Source of the DNA: Biomphalaria glabrata | Lineage: Eukaryota > Mollusca > Gastropoda > Planorbidae | Assembly (NCBI RefSeq): GCF_947242115.1 | Contig: NC_074716.1 | Span: forward strand, 3,760,001 to 3,824,000 | Length of the DNA stretch: 64,000 bases | Reading direction: 5' to 3' | Shown: positions 41,945 through 53,962 of the stretch, one piece after another | How the letters are laid out: each line of letters starts with the position of its first letter | How positions within the stretch are numbered: the stretch's first letter is position 1 | Made by a program: the position numbers and the translations under genes | Notes under the pieces: model-generated | What the model saw: only the letters and a program-made list of their open reading frames with translations | What the model was told of the DNA's origin: nothing | The model's database searches: none

Positions 41945-42165
41945 TTATATTTTTACAAAGCTATCGACTCACTCTGTCTCTCTGGTAAAATGTTCTCGGA
42001 TCAAGCTGAAATTGTGCACAATTATTTCTTTTACATGCCAACACAAGAATCATTAAAAAAAAAAATTAGTTAATAAATTATTTAGGTTTGTATCTCGAAC
42101 AAGGGAAAGAAATTTTACTTGACTGATAAAGTGGTATAAACTGAATTAGTCCCCTTTATCGTTTA
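41945..42165 (+). repeat. Dispersed repeat family D, copy
   Basis: TTTTTACAAAGCTATCGACTC, CTCTCTGGTAAAATGTT, TCGGATCAAGCTGAAATTG, TTAGTTAATAAATTATTTAG, GAACAAGGGAAAGAAAT and GAATTAGTCCCCTTTA in order. The central TTATTTCTCCCAC stretch is deleted. Confidence 0.6.
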
Positions 42166-42369
42166 TAGAAAAAAATTAAACAACCAATACTATAAAACCA
42201 ATTTTCCTAAACATTTGAGGCCTTAGCCCTCTAGTTCAAATTTAGTTCGCCATGCCCTTTTTTTCTTTTAAATTTTGTCTAAATACTTAAAAAAGCGATG
42301 ACCTTTGTCCCACCTACCCCTTTCCAACTGGTCTAGACAAGGACAGGCTTTTGGCGAAGTGAAATAACA

Positions 42370-42500
42370 GACAGAACAACAATTGGTAAAATATTTCTAA
42401 TCGCACAGATTTATTATTGCTGGTCTAGATCTACTACAAACTTAATTACATGACTGATCCGAACTAATTGATACAACTACGCTTAATATAAGCTTTTTTT
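42370..42500 (+). repeat. Dispersed repeat family E, copy 3
   Basis: TTTATTATTGCTGGTCTAG, ATTACATGACTGATCC and AACTAATTGATACAACTACG are followed by a T run, as at 15610-15720. Confidence 0.5.
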
Positions 42501-42730
42501 TTTAAAAGTATTTTTGTGTAGTTTGCTTGCTCCGTATTATCGAGTGAATATTTCCATACAAGATTTATGCAACTCTTATAGTTAAAATGCGAAACAGGAT
42601 ATAGATGTACATCTAGATGCCATTGGTGTATTTATTAACTGATTTTATGTAGGTCGTCTCGTAGATAGTTAAAAATAATGTACATGTGTGACATTGTGTG
42701 TACATGTGTGACATTGTGTGTACATGTGTG

Positions 42731-44254
42731 CAAGGCCGGCCTTAGGCAGGGGCAAACTAGGCAGCCACCTAGGGCCTCCGATTGATGGTGGCCTCGCTCT
42801 AAGTCTCTACTATGATTCAAGCTTTATTCATGAATGTTTAGATCTACTTGTTAGACTACATATGTTAGAAGACCTTTGCTTAGATCAACTTGTTAGACTA
42901 CAGATGTTAGAAGACCTTTGCTTACATCTACTTGTTAGACTGCACATGTTAGACGACCTTTGCTTAGATCTACTTGTTAGACTACAGACGTTAGAAGACC
43001 TTTGCTTAGATCTACTTGTTAGACTACAGACGTTAGAAGACCTTTGCTTAGATCTACTGGTTAGACTACAGACGTTAGAAGACCTTTGCTTAGATCTACT
43101 TGTTAGACTACAGATGTTAGAAGACCTTTGCTTAGATCTACTTGTTAGACAACAGCTGTTAGAAGACCTTTGCTTAGATCTACTTGTTAGACTACACATG
43201 TTAGAAGACCTTTGCTTAGATCTACTTGTTAGACTACACATGTTAGAAGACCATTGCTTAGATCTACTTTTTAGACTACAGATGTTAGAAGACCTTTGTT
43301 TAGATCTACTTGTTAGACTACAGACGTTAGAAGACCTTTGCTTAGATCTACTTGTTAGACTACAGACGTTAGAAGACCTTTGCTTAGATCTACTGGTTAG
43401 ACTACAGACGTTAGAAGACCTTTGCTTAGATCTACTTGTTAGACTACAGATGTTAGAAGACCTTTGCTTAGATCTACTTGTTAGACAACAGCTGTTAGAA
43501 GACCTTTGCTTAGATCTACTTGTTAGACTACAGATGTTAGAAGACCTTTGCTTAGATCTACTTGTTAGACTACACATGTTAGAAGACCATTGCTTAGATC
43601 TACTTGTTAGACTACAGATGTTAGAAGACCTTTGTTTAGATCTACTTGTTAGACTACAGACGTTAGAAGACCTTTGTTTAGATCTACTTGTTAGACTACA
43701 GATGTTAGAAGACCTTTGCTTAGATCTACTTGTTAGACTACAGATGTTAGAAGACCTTTGTTTAGATCTACTTGTTAGACTACAGACGTTAGAAGACCTT
43801 TGTTTAGATCTACTTGTTAGACTACAGATGTTAGAAGACCTTTGTTTAGATCTACTTGTTAGACTACAGATGTTAGAAGACCTTTGCTTAGATCTACTTG
43901 TTAGACTACAGACGTTAGAAGACCTTTGTTTAGATCTACTTGTTAGACTACAGACGTTAGAAGACCTTTGTTTAGATCTACTTGTTAGACTACAGATGTT
44001 AATAGATCATTGGTTCTTCTTTTGGAGAAAAGTCGAAACGTTATTTCTAGTCTAGGGATCATGAATCGTCCATAAAGTACATCAGTGTTATCGACACTAT
44101 ATGAATTTAGATTCTTTGTTGATTTAGATTTAGATGCAGGTCGGATTATAATTCATTATGTATTTATCGGTCTTAACTTTTTTTTTTTTTTCATTTATTT
44201 GGGGCCACCCTAGTCATTTCGCATAGGGCGTCCAATTACCTAAGGCCGTCCCTG
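42731..44254. mobile_element. hAT-like DNA element filled with a minisatellite
   Basis: Left end CAAGGCCGGCCTTAGGCAGG and inverse of right end CAGGGACGGCCTTAGGTAAT form inverted termini of CAGGGCCGG type; inward, CACCTAGGGCC / GGGGCCACCCTAG are also symmetric. ATGTGTG (42724-42730 and 44255-44261) flanks both ends, a 7-bp match to an expected 8-bp duplication. There is no transposase. Nearly 80 percent of the interior is the 42-bp array. Confidence 0.72.
42826..44016. repeat. 42-bp minisatellite, about 28 copies
   Basis: The unit is TTAGATCTACTTGTTAGACT then ACAGACGTTAGAAGACCTTTGC. A block of units around 42950-43260 is repeated at 43310-43600 with the same variants (GGTTAGACTACAG, CAACAGCTG, GACCATTGC), so a larger higher-order duplication exists. 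The 445-residue frame of 14-residue repeats here is an artefact of a period divisible by three. Confidence 0.95.
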
Positions 44255-44292
44255 ATGTGTGAGACAAAGATTAAGACAGAAATATGATGAGT

Positions 44293-44338
<46 letters not shown>
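44293..44338. repeat. (GA)n microsatellite
   Basis: About 22 uninterrupted GA units. Confidence 0.97.
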
Positions 44339-44341
<3 letters not shown>

Positions 44342-44579
44342 AAAGACAGAATTGGGTGTATTGTATGCTACATTAGTGTTTTTACAATATGAAAGAGTCT
44401 AGAATTTTAGTATTGTTGTTTATTTTTTGGTTTTCGAGATCATGTTTTTTTTTTTTTTAAACTGGTGATAGTAGATCTTGTAAACAAACATTTATGCAAA
44501 TTTGTTTTCTTTCAATTTTTAACCTTTGTAAGTGCTCAAATAAATGCAAATTTTAAGTTTTTTGTTTATTTGTTAATGA

Positions 44580-44860
44580 TTTATATTCTCCTTTTTTACA
44601 AATCTTCTATCAACTCACTCAGTCTGTCTGTCTGTCTGGTAAATATTTTGAACACGTTATTTCTCCCACAGCCATTTTCGGATCAAAATGAAATTTTACA
44701 CAATTAGTGATTGTACCTAATACCAAATGAACCATTAACAAATTAACCAATTAGTCAATTAATTATTGGTAATTAATTATTTTGTTTGATACAGAAAGAG
44801 GGACATAAATTCTACATAGTTGATATAGTTGTAAATGTGAAGTTTTTCCCCTGAGATCAT
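44580..44860 (+). repeat. Dispersed repeat family D, well-preserved copy
   Basis: TTTTTTACAAATCTTCTATC, CAGTCTGTCTGTCTGTCTGG, ACGTTATTTCTCCCACAGCC, TTTTCGGATCAAAATGAAAT, ACAATTAGTGATTG, AATTAACCAATTAGTC and CCCCTGAGATC in order. Confidence 0.65.
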
Positions 44861-45284
44861 TATCTTAAAGCCCATTTTTAATGTTTCTTATTTGTTTACA
44901 TGAAAAGCAACATTAACTAATTGATGGCTAAAGCATTTTAATTTGGGTCGTCTTGTTAAGTATCCACGAAATAAATTTAAAACCAGAGTTTGTCGTGTGT
45001 GATAAATCACTCTAATACGAGGTACTCCCTAGTAGTCATGGCCTTCGGCCTCACCATCACATGGGTAATCAAGCAATTGCTAAAGATGCCGTAACTACAC
45101 AAGCTGATGAGATTAAATGATATGGAACCCTCAGACTAAGGTTTCGCCAGACTCATTCTCATTCTGCGTGTGATTGCGCATGCTTAGTAAATAAAACTAT
45201 TTACTACTTATTAAATCTTGTTTTAAAAAAGGTGTATAAGCGTGTGCTTGTAGATGATTATAAAAAACATTGCACTTAAAGTTT

Positions 45285-45510
45285 TTCTTCACTTATCCCT
45301 TAGTCTGGTGGGGCACCACACAAGATCTGTTGACCGCTTCTCCATTCCTCTCTGTATTTTTTTTCCTGGTGCTGTTTCCTGGAGAAAGGTCTCTGCGAGC
45401 ACTGAGGACCTTGTAATATGACCATAGGATGTTAGTTTGCAATTTGTTATAGTAGTCGAGGAGTCCAATTGCTGTAGTAACACTGTCTCTAATCTCATTG
45501 TTCAGTGATG
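45285..45510 (-). pseudogene. LINE C-terminal fragment
   Basis: The minus strand reads YGHITRSSVLAETFLQETAP, GKKIQRGMEKRSTDLVWC. This resembles the GHITRxxGLAKTxLQGTVxGKRRRGRQKKRWxDNI segment of RTE-like LINE proteins. The frame has degraded charged residues and ends early. Confidence 0.6.
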
Positions 45511-45902
45511 CGGTCTTTGTATGTGATACCTAAACATAGCAAGCTACAAAATATGATTTGCAAGAGCGTTTTCAGTTTTTGAATCGAAATTTGACAAAAA
45601 GAAGGATGGACAACCAGACTAAACGAAACAAATAGTAGCTATTCCTCTTTCGGGGCCATTAAAAATGAGGAATAATTTCATTTAAAATTAACTTTGTTTT
45701 GTCAGCGGATATCTGCTAGGTATTAAGACTGAGCCTACCACAGGGTATGGTATACTTAATGGGGAAGATATCCACATAACGCGGTAGCAGGGGAGTTAAT
45801 GTTGACACTGCGCTACTTTTCCATTGACATATGACTTGATGACATCTGTATGTCATAGTCTAGTTCAACACTGAAACTGTTCGGGAATGTACATGAGAGG
45901 TT

Positions 45903-45903
<1 letters not shown>

Positions 45904-45937
<34 letters not shown>

Positions 45938-46235
45938 GAGAGAATGTAGTGGGGGAGTAGTGGGGGAGTTCACATCTTTCCTTTATTAACCAGAGGTCAG
46001 CTAGTATTGACAATGCGAATAATGGGACTGTGTTGAGGTCAGTGAAGTGTGTGTGTGTGTGTGTGTGTGTTTATGTAGCAGCACAATTTAGCGGAACCCT
46101 CAAATGTGATGTGTTAGTTCAGCTTGATACAGATCAAGAGAGAGAGAGAGAGAGAGAGGAGAATGAGAAGAGGAGAAAGAAGAGAGGATTGAGAGAGTAG
46201 GAAGAGGGTGGAGTAAGGGGAGTGATTGAGTCGAT

Positions 46236-46266
<31 letters not shown>

Positions 46267-46400
46267 AGTGATAGAAAGTGAGAAAGAAGAGAGAGAGAGG
46301 AGAGATAGGAAAGACAGAGAGAGAGAGAGGAGAGAGTGAAAGAGAAGAGAGTAACTGATGAAAGAGAGAAAAGAGTAAGAGCGAGAAATGAAGCGGAGGG
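45904..46400. repeat. GT and GA simple-repeat cluster
   Basis: GT runs at 45904-45934 and 46048-46070, then 46137-46400 as irregular GA/GAGA purine-rich sequence (over 90 percent purine on the plus strand). Long Ser/Leu frames on the minus strand are composition artefacts. Confidence 0.92.
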
Positions 46401-46416
46401 AGGGTAAACCAGGAGT

Positions 46417-46680
46417 CATCATCATCATCATCATCAAACTCCATTAGAGTGAGGGCTTGAGAGGCTCAAATCCTCTCTTGCAAAAGCCCTGGACAGAAAT
46501 CCTGCTGTCTTGCGTAGTGCATGAATGTCACCATACAGGTCGAGAATTTTGGGTTTCCCAGACCTGTCGAGACGGAGATCAGCAAGTCTGGGGCAGTCAA
46601 ACAGAATATGAGGCACGGTTTCCTCTTCCTCCCCGCACCGTGAATCGAAATTTGGCCATAGCTGTGAGAACCAGGAGGAT
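46417..46680 (-). pseudogene. RNase H-bearing LINE, 3' end fragment
   Basis: The (ATC)n tail at 46417-46436 is followed on the minus strand by a C-terminus ending SLSSPHSNGV with HILFDCPRLADLRLDR, collinear with 23443-23870. The zinc-knuckle part upstream has lost bases, so the frame is broken there. Confidence 0.75.
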
Positions 46681-47276
46681 TAAACATTGTAATTCTAAAG
46701 AAAAGAAACGAAACCAGATAAAATGAAAACACAATTTAAAGATTTCACAAATAACAAACATAATTTTTAACACAATTTCTGGATACTAGAAAATACAAAA
46801 TTTTTTTGCTGGAATTATTATTGGAGATACAGCCGTCTCCTTCCGCCCAGCTCGTGTAGACTGCGTTCTGAACTTCTGAAATTCTTTCTCCTGGCGTCTG
46901 CAACGCATTTTCTCATAGTTAAAAGAAAAATGGGTGTTGCGGTTAGATACTGAAGTGTTTTCTTGCAACCTGAGCGAATTATTGATTCAGGTTTTAAAAA
47001 AAGGGTTGCAGTTAATATTATTGTGTGAGGGTATCATAGCGTACGTATACCTGAAATTGGTGTGATCTTGTCAGATCATATTTTATCGCAATAAAGTTGT
47101 CAACAAATTGGTGAGCACGCATTAGAGTTTCGGCTTTTCTGACTCAGAAATTGGGTAAGAATCGCATAAACGGAGACGCTTTGAAATGTCTTCCAAAAGT
47201 TTTGAGTCAATATTTTTGTATAACGCCTTTCTTTATGAAAAGATGAAATGACGTCACTTAATATATATATATATAT
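46681..47276. other. Unassigned sequence
   Basis: No recognised repeat, array or gene. A short AT run (47261-47276) forms the insertion point of the solo LTR that follows. Confidence 0.3.
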
Positions 47277-47878
47277 TGTTATAAACCTGGTGGTGGCACA
47301 GATGGGGGTAGTGGTGTGAGTGTAGTCAGCCGACGCAAATCGCCCCAGGCCAGTGCTAGGCGAGCGGTCAACCGTGACGAGTTACGACGGTCAGCTGAGT
47401 CGAATTCGGGAAGGATCGGCGTCGTGAACAGAGCTCAGGAGCGTCACGAGGGATGTAGTCATGTGACGAAGCTAGAAACGTCGAGCGGCGTTCTGTCCGG
47501 TTCGAGAAGGCCAGTAGGGACCCTATATAAGAGCGGAGGTATCGCAGTCAAGACGGTTGAGAAAAGGGGCCCAATACAACAAAGTTCACGAAAGAAGGTT
47601 CACGACAGGGGTTCAGAACACGGTCGACTACAGCACAGTTCAACGGTGTGGTTCTGTACGGAGCATTACGACGAGACGGAGAGGCCAGTGCAAGAGTTGG
47701 TACGGTGTTATCGGAGAGATATTTGTACAGTGTACGTGTTGCCAATTGTACAGTATTGGCTGTTATTTATTCAACTATTTAAGTGTTACGTTACTTTGGA
47801 GCCCTGAGTTGTCAAGTTCTTTAAGTTGGTGGTGTATGGTGCAGTTTGCAGAGAGCCTGGATAGTAAGATTCGTAACA
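47277..47878 (+). mobile_element. Solo LTR, 602 bp, separate family
   Basis: It begins TGTTATAAACC and ends TTCGTAACA, so TG...CA with short inverted ends (TGTTA / TAACA). An internal TATA box (CCTATATAAGAGCGG, 47522) sits as in an LTR promoter. It is GC-rich against AT-rich flanks and is inserted in an AT run, which hides the duplication (ATAT on each side fits). It is unrelated to the family at 49593. A gypsy-like origin is plausible but not shown. A fossil. Confidence 0.75.
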
Positions 47879-47904
47879 ATATATATATATATTTACTGAC
47901 CTAA

Positions 47905-47995
47905 CCAACCCATGCCACATATGCGGCCGGCTTTTTAAAGCAAGGATTGGACTTTACAGTCATCTTCGAGTCCATAGGAAATGAGAAATGTGTTC
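47905..47995 (+). pseudogene. RTE-like LINE terminal zinc finger
   Basis: Reads PCHICGRLFKARIGLYSHLR, VHRK, stop. A full CxxC...HxxxxH finger closes the polyprotein, unlike the damaged fingers at 9482, 9957 and 37160. Upstream coding sequence is absent because the solo LTR/AT run adjoins it. Confidence 0.7.
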
Positions 47996-47999
47996 ATCT

Positions 48000-48620
48000 T
48001 CAATCACGAAGGAGGATGTTAATGTCATTTACCTGATAAATTTTCAAAAATTAATTGATGAATTGATTGATCGCAGCACCACATCTAAAGAGGAATCTAA
48101 TTAATTGAACAAAATAAAAATGGACTAATGGACTGCATAGACAGATAGCTGCTAGTTATGTTATAGTCTGTATATAGTCCACTTTAAAAGGAAGGTGCAC
48201 GACGCTATTTCTATAACCTTAAACTTGAGTTGGTCTCAATTTGTGTTTCTAGTACTTATTAGTTGTTATAAAAATCGTTCTATAATCTACTTATTGCTCT
48301 AATTAAACCAATATAAGTACATTTATTTCCTTTAAATTACCCAGAGAGCAATAGCGTAACAGGGACACGCTTTTTTTTTGTTTTGGATATCTAACATTGG
48401 TAACTAAATAGTTTACAAGTAAATGGCCTACACTTTGTATAAGTACATAGGTTTTAGTGCATGCGTACGTGATCTAAGGTGTAGAACGTAAGACCCAGAT
48501 TGTTATTGAACTATTGCCTATATTTGCATCAATTCAAAGTGTTATAGAAAGCGACCCCAGCTGCTCTGGAATAAGTAAAAAGACTTCGTGGAATTAGTGC
48601 ATGACCATACTTGTAAAAAT
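48000..48620. other. Unassigned sequence
   Basis: No gene, array or known repeat seen. Confidence 0.25.
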
Positions 48621-48624
48621 TAGA

Positions 48625-48990
48625 ATTAGATAGAATAAATGCATAGCCTTCAGTGCCTAATTGCATGGCCCTAACGGTATAATATTAGACTGAGATTGTA
48701 TAAACCCATGGTATTCAATGCCTACGTGCCTGGCTTAAAGTGTATAATATTAGACTGAGATTGTATAAACCCATGGTATTCAATGCCTACGTGCCTGGCT
48801 TAAAGTGTAAAATATTAGACTGAGATTGTATAAACACATGGTATTCAATGCCTACGTGCCTGGCTTAAAGTGTATAATATTAGACTAAGATTGCAAAAAT
48901 ACATGGACTTCATTGCCTACGTGCACGGCCCAAAGTGTATAATATTAGACTAAGATTGTATACATACATAGCCTTCAGTAGATTTGACCT
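48625..48990. repeat. 65-bp tandem repeat, 4-5 copies
   Basis: The unit contains TTAGACTGAGATTGTATAAA, CCCATGGTATTCAATGCC and TACGTGCCTGGCTTAAAG. The central copies are nearly identical and the outer ones are progressively diverged, as expected if the array grows from the middle. Confidence 0.92.
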
Positions 48991-49592
48991 AGTTTGTATA
49001 CATACATGGCCTATACTAAGACTGTCGACAAAGCATAACTGAGTAGAAGTTCCACTTTTCCATACAAAAAGAATCCGTCAGGGGTGTGCGTGTGTGTGTG
49101 TCCTATTTTAAGTCAAGTGTAAACAGTACCACAAAGTACGGGCGCAATGGCGTCACGTGACTTCAGTTTTGGATATTTGTATTTCAAAGTGAGTTTGGTC
49201 TGGCTACATACGTATATGTATTGTGTATAATGTGTAATCAGTTTACATCTTTTTATTTGGGGGGGGGGGGGGGGCGACACTAAACAAACATGAAAAATAT
49301 AAAGAAAATACTTAAAAAAAAAACAACAAAGCTTATACTAAGCGTAGTTGTAATAATTAGTTTTGATTAGTCATGCCAAGAGATTGTAATAGATTTAAAA
49401 AAGAAAGAAATAGGATTTTCAAAAAAAAAAAAGAGATCTGCTAAGCAATAAAGTACATACGGAAAAACATGCGTAAAATATACTTTGAAAAATAAATATT
49501 ATTAAAGTGTTTTGTGTGTTTATTTTCAAGGAATATATAAATTCGCTGACAACACGCAAGTGGTCATCAGAAAATAGTTTTGATTACCTGTA
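48991..49592. other. Unassigned spacer with homopolymer runs
   Basis: GT run near 49085, a 14-bp G run at 49260, several A runs. The left target duplication of the LTR element (CTGTA) is at 49588-49592. Confidence 0.35.
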
Positions 49593-50197
49593 TGTAAATG
49601 ACCGTTTGAATATTAGAGACTGATTGAATGGTGTAATACTGGGTTCTTACTTCCTGAAGTACTCTTAGACACGTGACGAGACAAACACTATACGACTGAC
49701 TCAAGTCCGTTCAGCAGACAACATGAAGATTTTATTTACAACATAATAATAATATACTGCACTCCTTGTTAGTGCTACAAGTCAAGAAATAATAATCCTA
49801 TCCGCATAACAGCGGTATCAAAAGTATCAATCACGTCCGCATCTCAGCGGGTAACAATAAGAACAATTACTACTAGTGACACTGGAGCTTTAACTATCGA
49901 ATACGAATAATACCTTAATATCCAATAAGCACATTATGAAATCAACTCTCAAATATTATTAATCAACAATGACTAGTCCATCGACTTTCATGCTATATGC
50001 ATATATATACAAGTGTCTAGGAAGAAACGTCCAACCTTCCTGTACCGGGCGCAAGACCTTACTGGCTTGACTTGACTGAACTCAAAGTCAACTTTTCATC
50101 CTACTTCCTGTTTTCTACATCAGGAATTCCACGTGTCTTTTAAACTCTTAACATGACGTGAACTTTAGATCATGCAATGTCAATTGAGACTGTGACA
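49593..50197 (-). repeat. LTR (3' LTR in element orientation)
   Basis: Paired with 53117-53734. TATATGCATATATATAC near 49995 and AATAATAATATACTGC near 49745 are shared by both LTRs and by the solo copy. Confidence 0.88.
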
Positions 50198-51029
50198 TTA
50201 CGCCCTTTCCCTCAAAAAAAAGATTTTGTAAAAATCTTTTAAAAAATTTAAGTAATAATACTATTATATGTATAGTCACATCTTTTGAGAGAAAAAATAA
50301 TATATACAAATGTACAATATGTGCTATAATCTCTTGCACATGTCTTATCATGCTATGAAAAAATTTGATGAGACTAATTTGTGGTCTCATTTGACCTTAC
50401 AATATTTGAAAAAAATATTTGTCTGTGTAGACAATACTCATAGTTGTCAACATTATTTGAAAAAGCAAGTTGTCTTGTTTTTGTTTTTTTTTACACAAAA
50501 TTTCAAAGTAAATTCTCAATTCATCAATAGAATGCTTTCAATATTAATTTTACAAAAGAATGAGCAGCCATGAAAAATGCTCGTATACAAATATACTTAG
50601 TTTATCCCATCAGGTTACATAATCAAATGAAAAAATATTGACAATGTTCTCTCAAATAAATCAATGCAAGTGAAATATATCTATAATAAATATTTATGTT
50701 GTCTCAATGGTTTATGTACAAAAATAATGGGCAATGTGAATGACAATGCTACTAAATCATGAAAGTCAAGAAAATATATTCTTCAATGATGATTTATGGG
50801 GAACGTCTAAATCATCAAAGTCATAAGCATATTAAAGCGTGAAGGTCGTTATCATGCTATTCATTTGGCTCATATGTCTTACTGTGAACTCAAGTTGTTT
50901 TAACATATGTATAAGTTACAATCCTCTCTCAAAAAATGAATCAGCTTTTCACATTATGTAACATCAAATATATTACTTCGAGCCATTAGTAGTGCTCTAA
51001 TAGTCTTCATGAATCAAGTACAATGTTCT

Positions 51030-51445
51030 TTCAAAAAAATCAGTGCTTACATCACATATCAAATATATTGCTTTGAGCCATTGATAATGCTCCATTAAAT
51101 TTCTCATATTAAATACTATCTTCTCAAAAAATCAGTGTCTACAACACATCATCAAATATATTACTTCACGAGCCATCAATAATGCTCCAATAATTTTCTC
51201 ATATTAAATACAATCTTCTCGTCAAAAAATCAGTGATTACATCACACACTATCAAATATACTACTTCACGAGCCATCAATAATGCTCCAATAATTTTCTC
51301 ATATCAATACAATATTCTTCTCAAAAATCAGTGTCTACATCACACACTATCAAATATACTACTTCACGAGCCATCAATAATGCTCCAATAATTTTCTCAT
51401 ATCAATACAATATTCTTCTCAAAAATCAGTGTCTACATCACACCT
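51030..51445. repeat. About 98-bp tandem repeat inside the LTR element
   Basis: The unit contains CACGAGCCATCAATAATGCT, CCAATAATTTTCTCATAT and AAAATCAGTGTCTACATCAC, in about four to five copies. The last two are nearly identical, the first ones diverged. It lies in the interior of the non-coding LTR element. Confidence 0.85.
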
Positions 51446-52664
51446 CAAATATATTCTTGTAAGATGTTATACGTGCAGTGAAAAAATAAAATGAAAAAAA
51501 AATTAAATTAATAAGAGAATAAAGAGATAAATTAAAGGATAGGTGACAAACACAAAAACAATATAGATAACAATACAGTCTGCTTTAAAAGAAATCAATA
51601 AATAGAAGAGTTTGACAAGAGAATCACAGATATGTAAATACAAGACTTACACAAACAAACAATATGAATACGAAGAGAAATCACACTACGATTGTACAAA
51701 CATAACTATATACGACTAAACAAAAAATTTCTGAGTGATCTAGAAGTCCCTGCCGAACAAGGCTGGTCTACTCGGACCTTATTAGGACTAGGAGAAAAAC
51801 AAGAAAATCCCTAAAGATCCCTATCAGATGAAGTGAAATGGAACGGAACAAATAAATTGTGCCGCTTCAGTCTCAAAACATAAGACAGACCCACGCCGAC
51901 CGCCCTTTAAAGTAACAAATATAAAAATGAAAATCAATTTAATATGGTTCCAAGAGTTATCAATCACTAACTCTATATATAATCAACTTCAATTACTGCT
52001 ATACCACAATGTACTTTATTAATCATATAAATATATTCAATCCTTAATTATAACTTACAGACTTTCTTTTGTAGACTGATGTAGATTAATCCTCTCTTGT
52101 AGCTTGTCAAATACAAATACAGCTTGAGTAGTTCAATAATAATCCATGGGTAAGGTAACTAAGTAATCCGATTGAGAATACACATCAATGTGAGCATCAA
52201 AGTAGTAGTAAAATAATCCAGTCATATGCCATAAGATGGCTCAAATGCTCAAGTAATGTCAAAAAATATTTCCGCTTGACCTTTACAATTAACACAAGTC
52301 CAACAGGTAATCCAAATAATCCAATAAGATAATCCAAGAGGTAAGTGTAGTGATGCAGGCACGTGTTTCTTCGGCGTATAACGATGACTAGGAGAGCGCC
52401 AATAGGTACAAGTTAGTCCAACTTCAACGTCAAAGATCAGTAATACAAAAGTACTTGAACATTCGTATAAATAATCCAACAGTACTTAAGTGGAAAATTT
52501 CAGCTTAGATAATCCAAATATGTAAAGTCTCTGAAAAATTTAGAATGACCATAAGTGAACAGAGGTCTAAATGGAGGACCTTCTGTATAGCAATGTAAGG
52601 TGAAACCTCGACAATGCAAGAGCGTGTCAAAAGTTGGTGACGAGCGCTCACGTGGAAACGATGT

Positions 52665-52825
52665 ATCATCTGTCTTCAGGCGACGCCTTGAATTTTTCAC
52701 CCACACAAATGTAGGCCTATTAGCTGTCTTCGAGCGACGCCTTGAGTTTTTCACCCACACAAATGTATCAGCTGTTTTCGAGCGACGCCTTCAGTTTTTC
52801 ACCCACACAAATGTATCAACTGTCT
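52665..52825. repeat. About 51-bp tandem repeat, 3 copies, inside the LTR element
   Basis: The unit is CTGTCTTCGAGCGACGCCTT then GAGTTTTTCACCCACACAAA(TGTA). Confidence 0.88.
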
Positions 52826-53116
52826 TCGGTTTCTGCCGATGGTGATGTCACGCCGTGCTCAATCTCAAGTTGTCGACAATAGTGGAGAAATAAGCATTGA
52901 CCAGGTTTAAAATATACAAAGCTATTGATGTTAAGTTCGAATTGGTCAATGATAAAGTGGACTCTAGTAAATACGGGTCAGGTCAACCGGTGAAAAAGTG
53001 CAGGCTCAGGTTAGTTCAATGATGATCTACTTGAATACTTGTGACTGGTTTCGCTTGAGTGGTGTTGAGTTTTCAGTCCGTGCATGTCTAGAACACAACA
53101 TACTGGCTACCAAAAA

Positions 53117-53734
53117 TGTAAATGAATATTGACGAATATTAGAGACTGATTGAATGGTGTAATACTGGGTTCTTACTTCCTGAAGTACTCTTAGACACGT
53201 GACGAGACAAACACTATACGACTGACTCAAGTCCGTTCAGCAGACAACATGAAGATTTTATTTACAACATAATAATAATATACTGCACTCCTTGTTAGTG
53301 CTACAAGTCAAGAAATAATAATCCTATCCGCATAACAGCGGTATCAAAAGTATCAATCACGTCCGCATCTCAGCGGGTAACAATAAGAACAATTACTACT
53401 AGTGACACTGGAGCTTTAACTATCGGTATCCATTGAAATACGAATAATACCTTAATATCCAATAAGCACATTATGAAATCAACTCTCAAATATTATTAAT
53501 CAACAATGACTAGTCCATCGACTTTCATGCTATATGCATATATATACAAGTGTCTAGGAAGAAACGTCCAAGCTTCCTGTACCGGGCGCAAGACCTTACT
53601 GGCTTGACTTGACTGAACTCAAAGTCAACTTTTCATCCTACTTCCTGTTTTCTACATCAGGAATTCCACGTGTCTTTTAAACTCTTAACATGACGTGAAC
53701 TTTAGATCATGCAATGTCAACTAAGACTGTGACA
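53117..53734 (-). repeat. LTR (5' LTR in element orientation)
   Basis: Paired with 49593-50197. It ends beside CTGTA at 53735, which equals the five bases before the other LTR. Confidence 0.88.
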
Positions 53735-53962
53735 CTGTACCTTAAAGCACTTGCAGTCTATCGTATCTCATTCAAATTTTGAGTTAAGCTTTTTTTTAAA
53801 AAAAAAAATGTATTCAAAAATATCTGTGATCAATGTGCTGTCATATTTTAGGAAGAGAAATTATTTTTTAAAGTTTAGCCTCGTTATATTTATATCAGGC
53901 TTAAAAAAAAATTCAGTATCAGCTCTCCTGCGTGAGTATGCGTAATGCAGCTCGAAAACAAT

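Larger units (their letters stand above)
49593..53734 (-). mobile_element. Complete-structure LTR retrotransposon without coding capacity
   Basis: LTRs are at 49593-50197 and 53117-53734, each TG...CA. A perfect 5-bp duplication CTGTA flanks the whole (49588-49592, 53735-53739). On the minus strand the left LTR (53734-53117) is followed by TTTTTGGTAGCCAG, a primer-binding-site candidate, and a purine tract (GAGGGAAAGGGCG) precedes the right LTR. The 2.9-kb interior has no gag or pol-like frame, so it is non-autonomous in the way of large retrotransposon derivatives. The LTRs are nearly identical, so the insertion is young. Family unassigned. A solo LTR of the same family is at 18773-19389. 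Confidence 0.88.

Noticed and set aside
42718-44055. A 445-codon open frame of 14-residue leucine-rich-looking repeats
   Set aside because: It is the 42-bp minisatellite read in frame. The opposite strand is also open for 230 codons, there is no start context or splice evidence, and the array lies inside a hAT-like element.
47316-47807. A 163-codon frame as a host exon
   Set aside because: It lies wholly inside a solo LTR with TG...CA ends and has no matching motif or splice structure.
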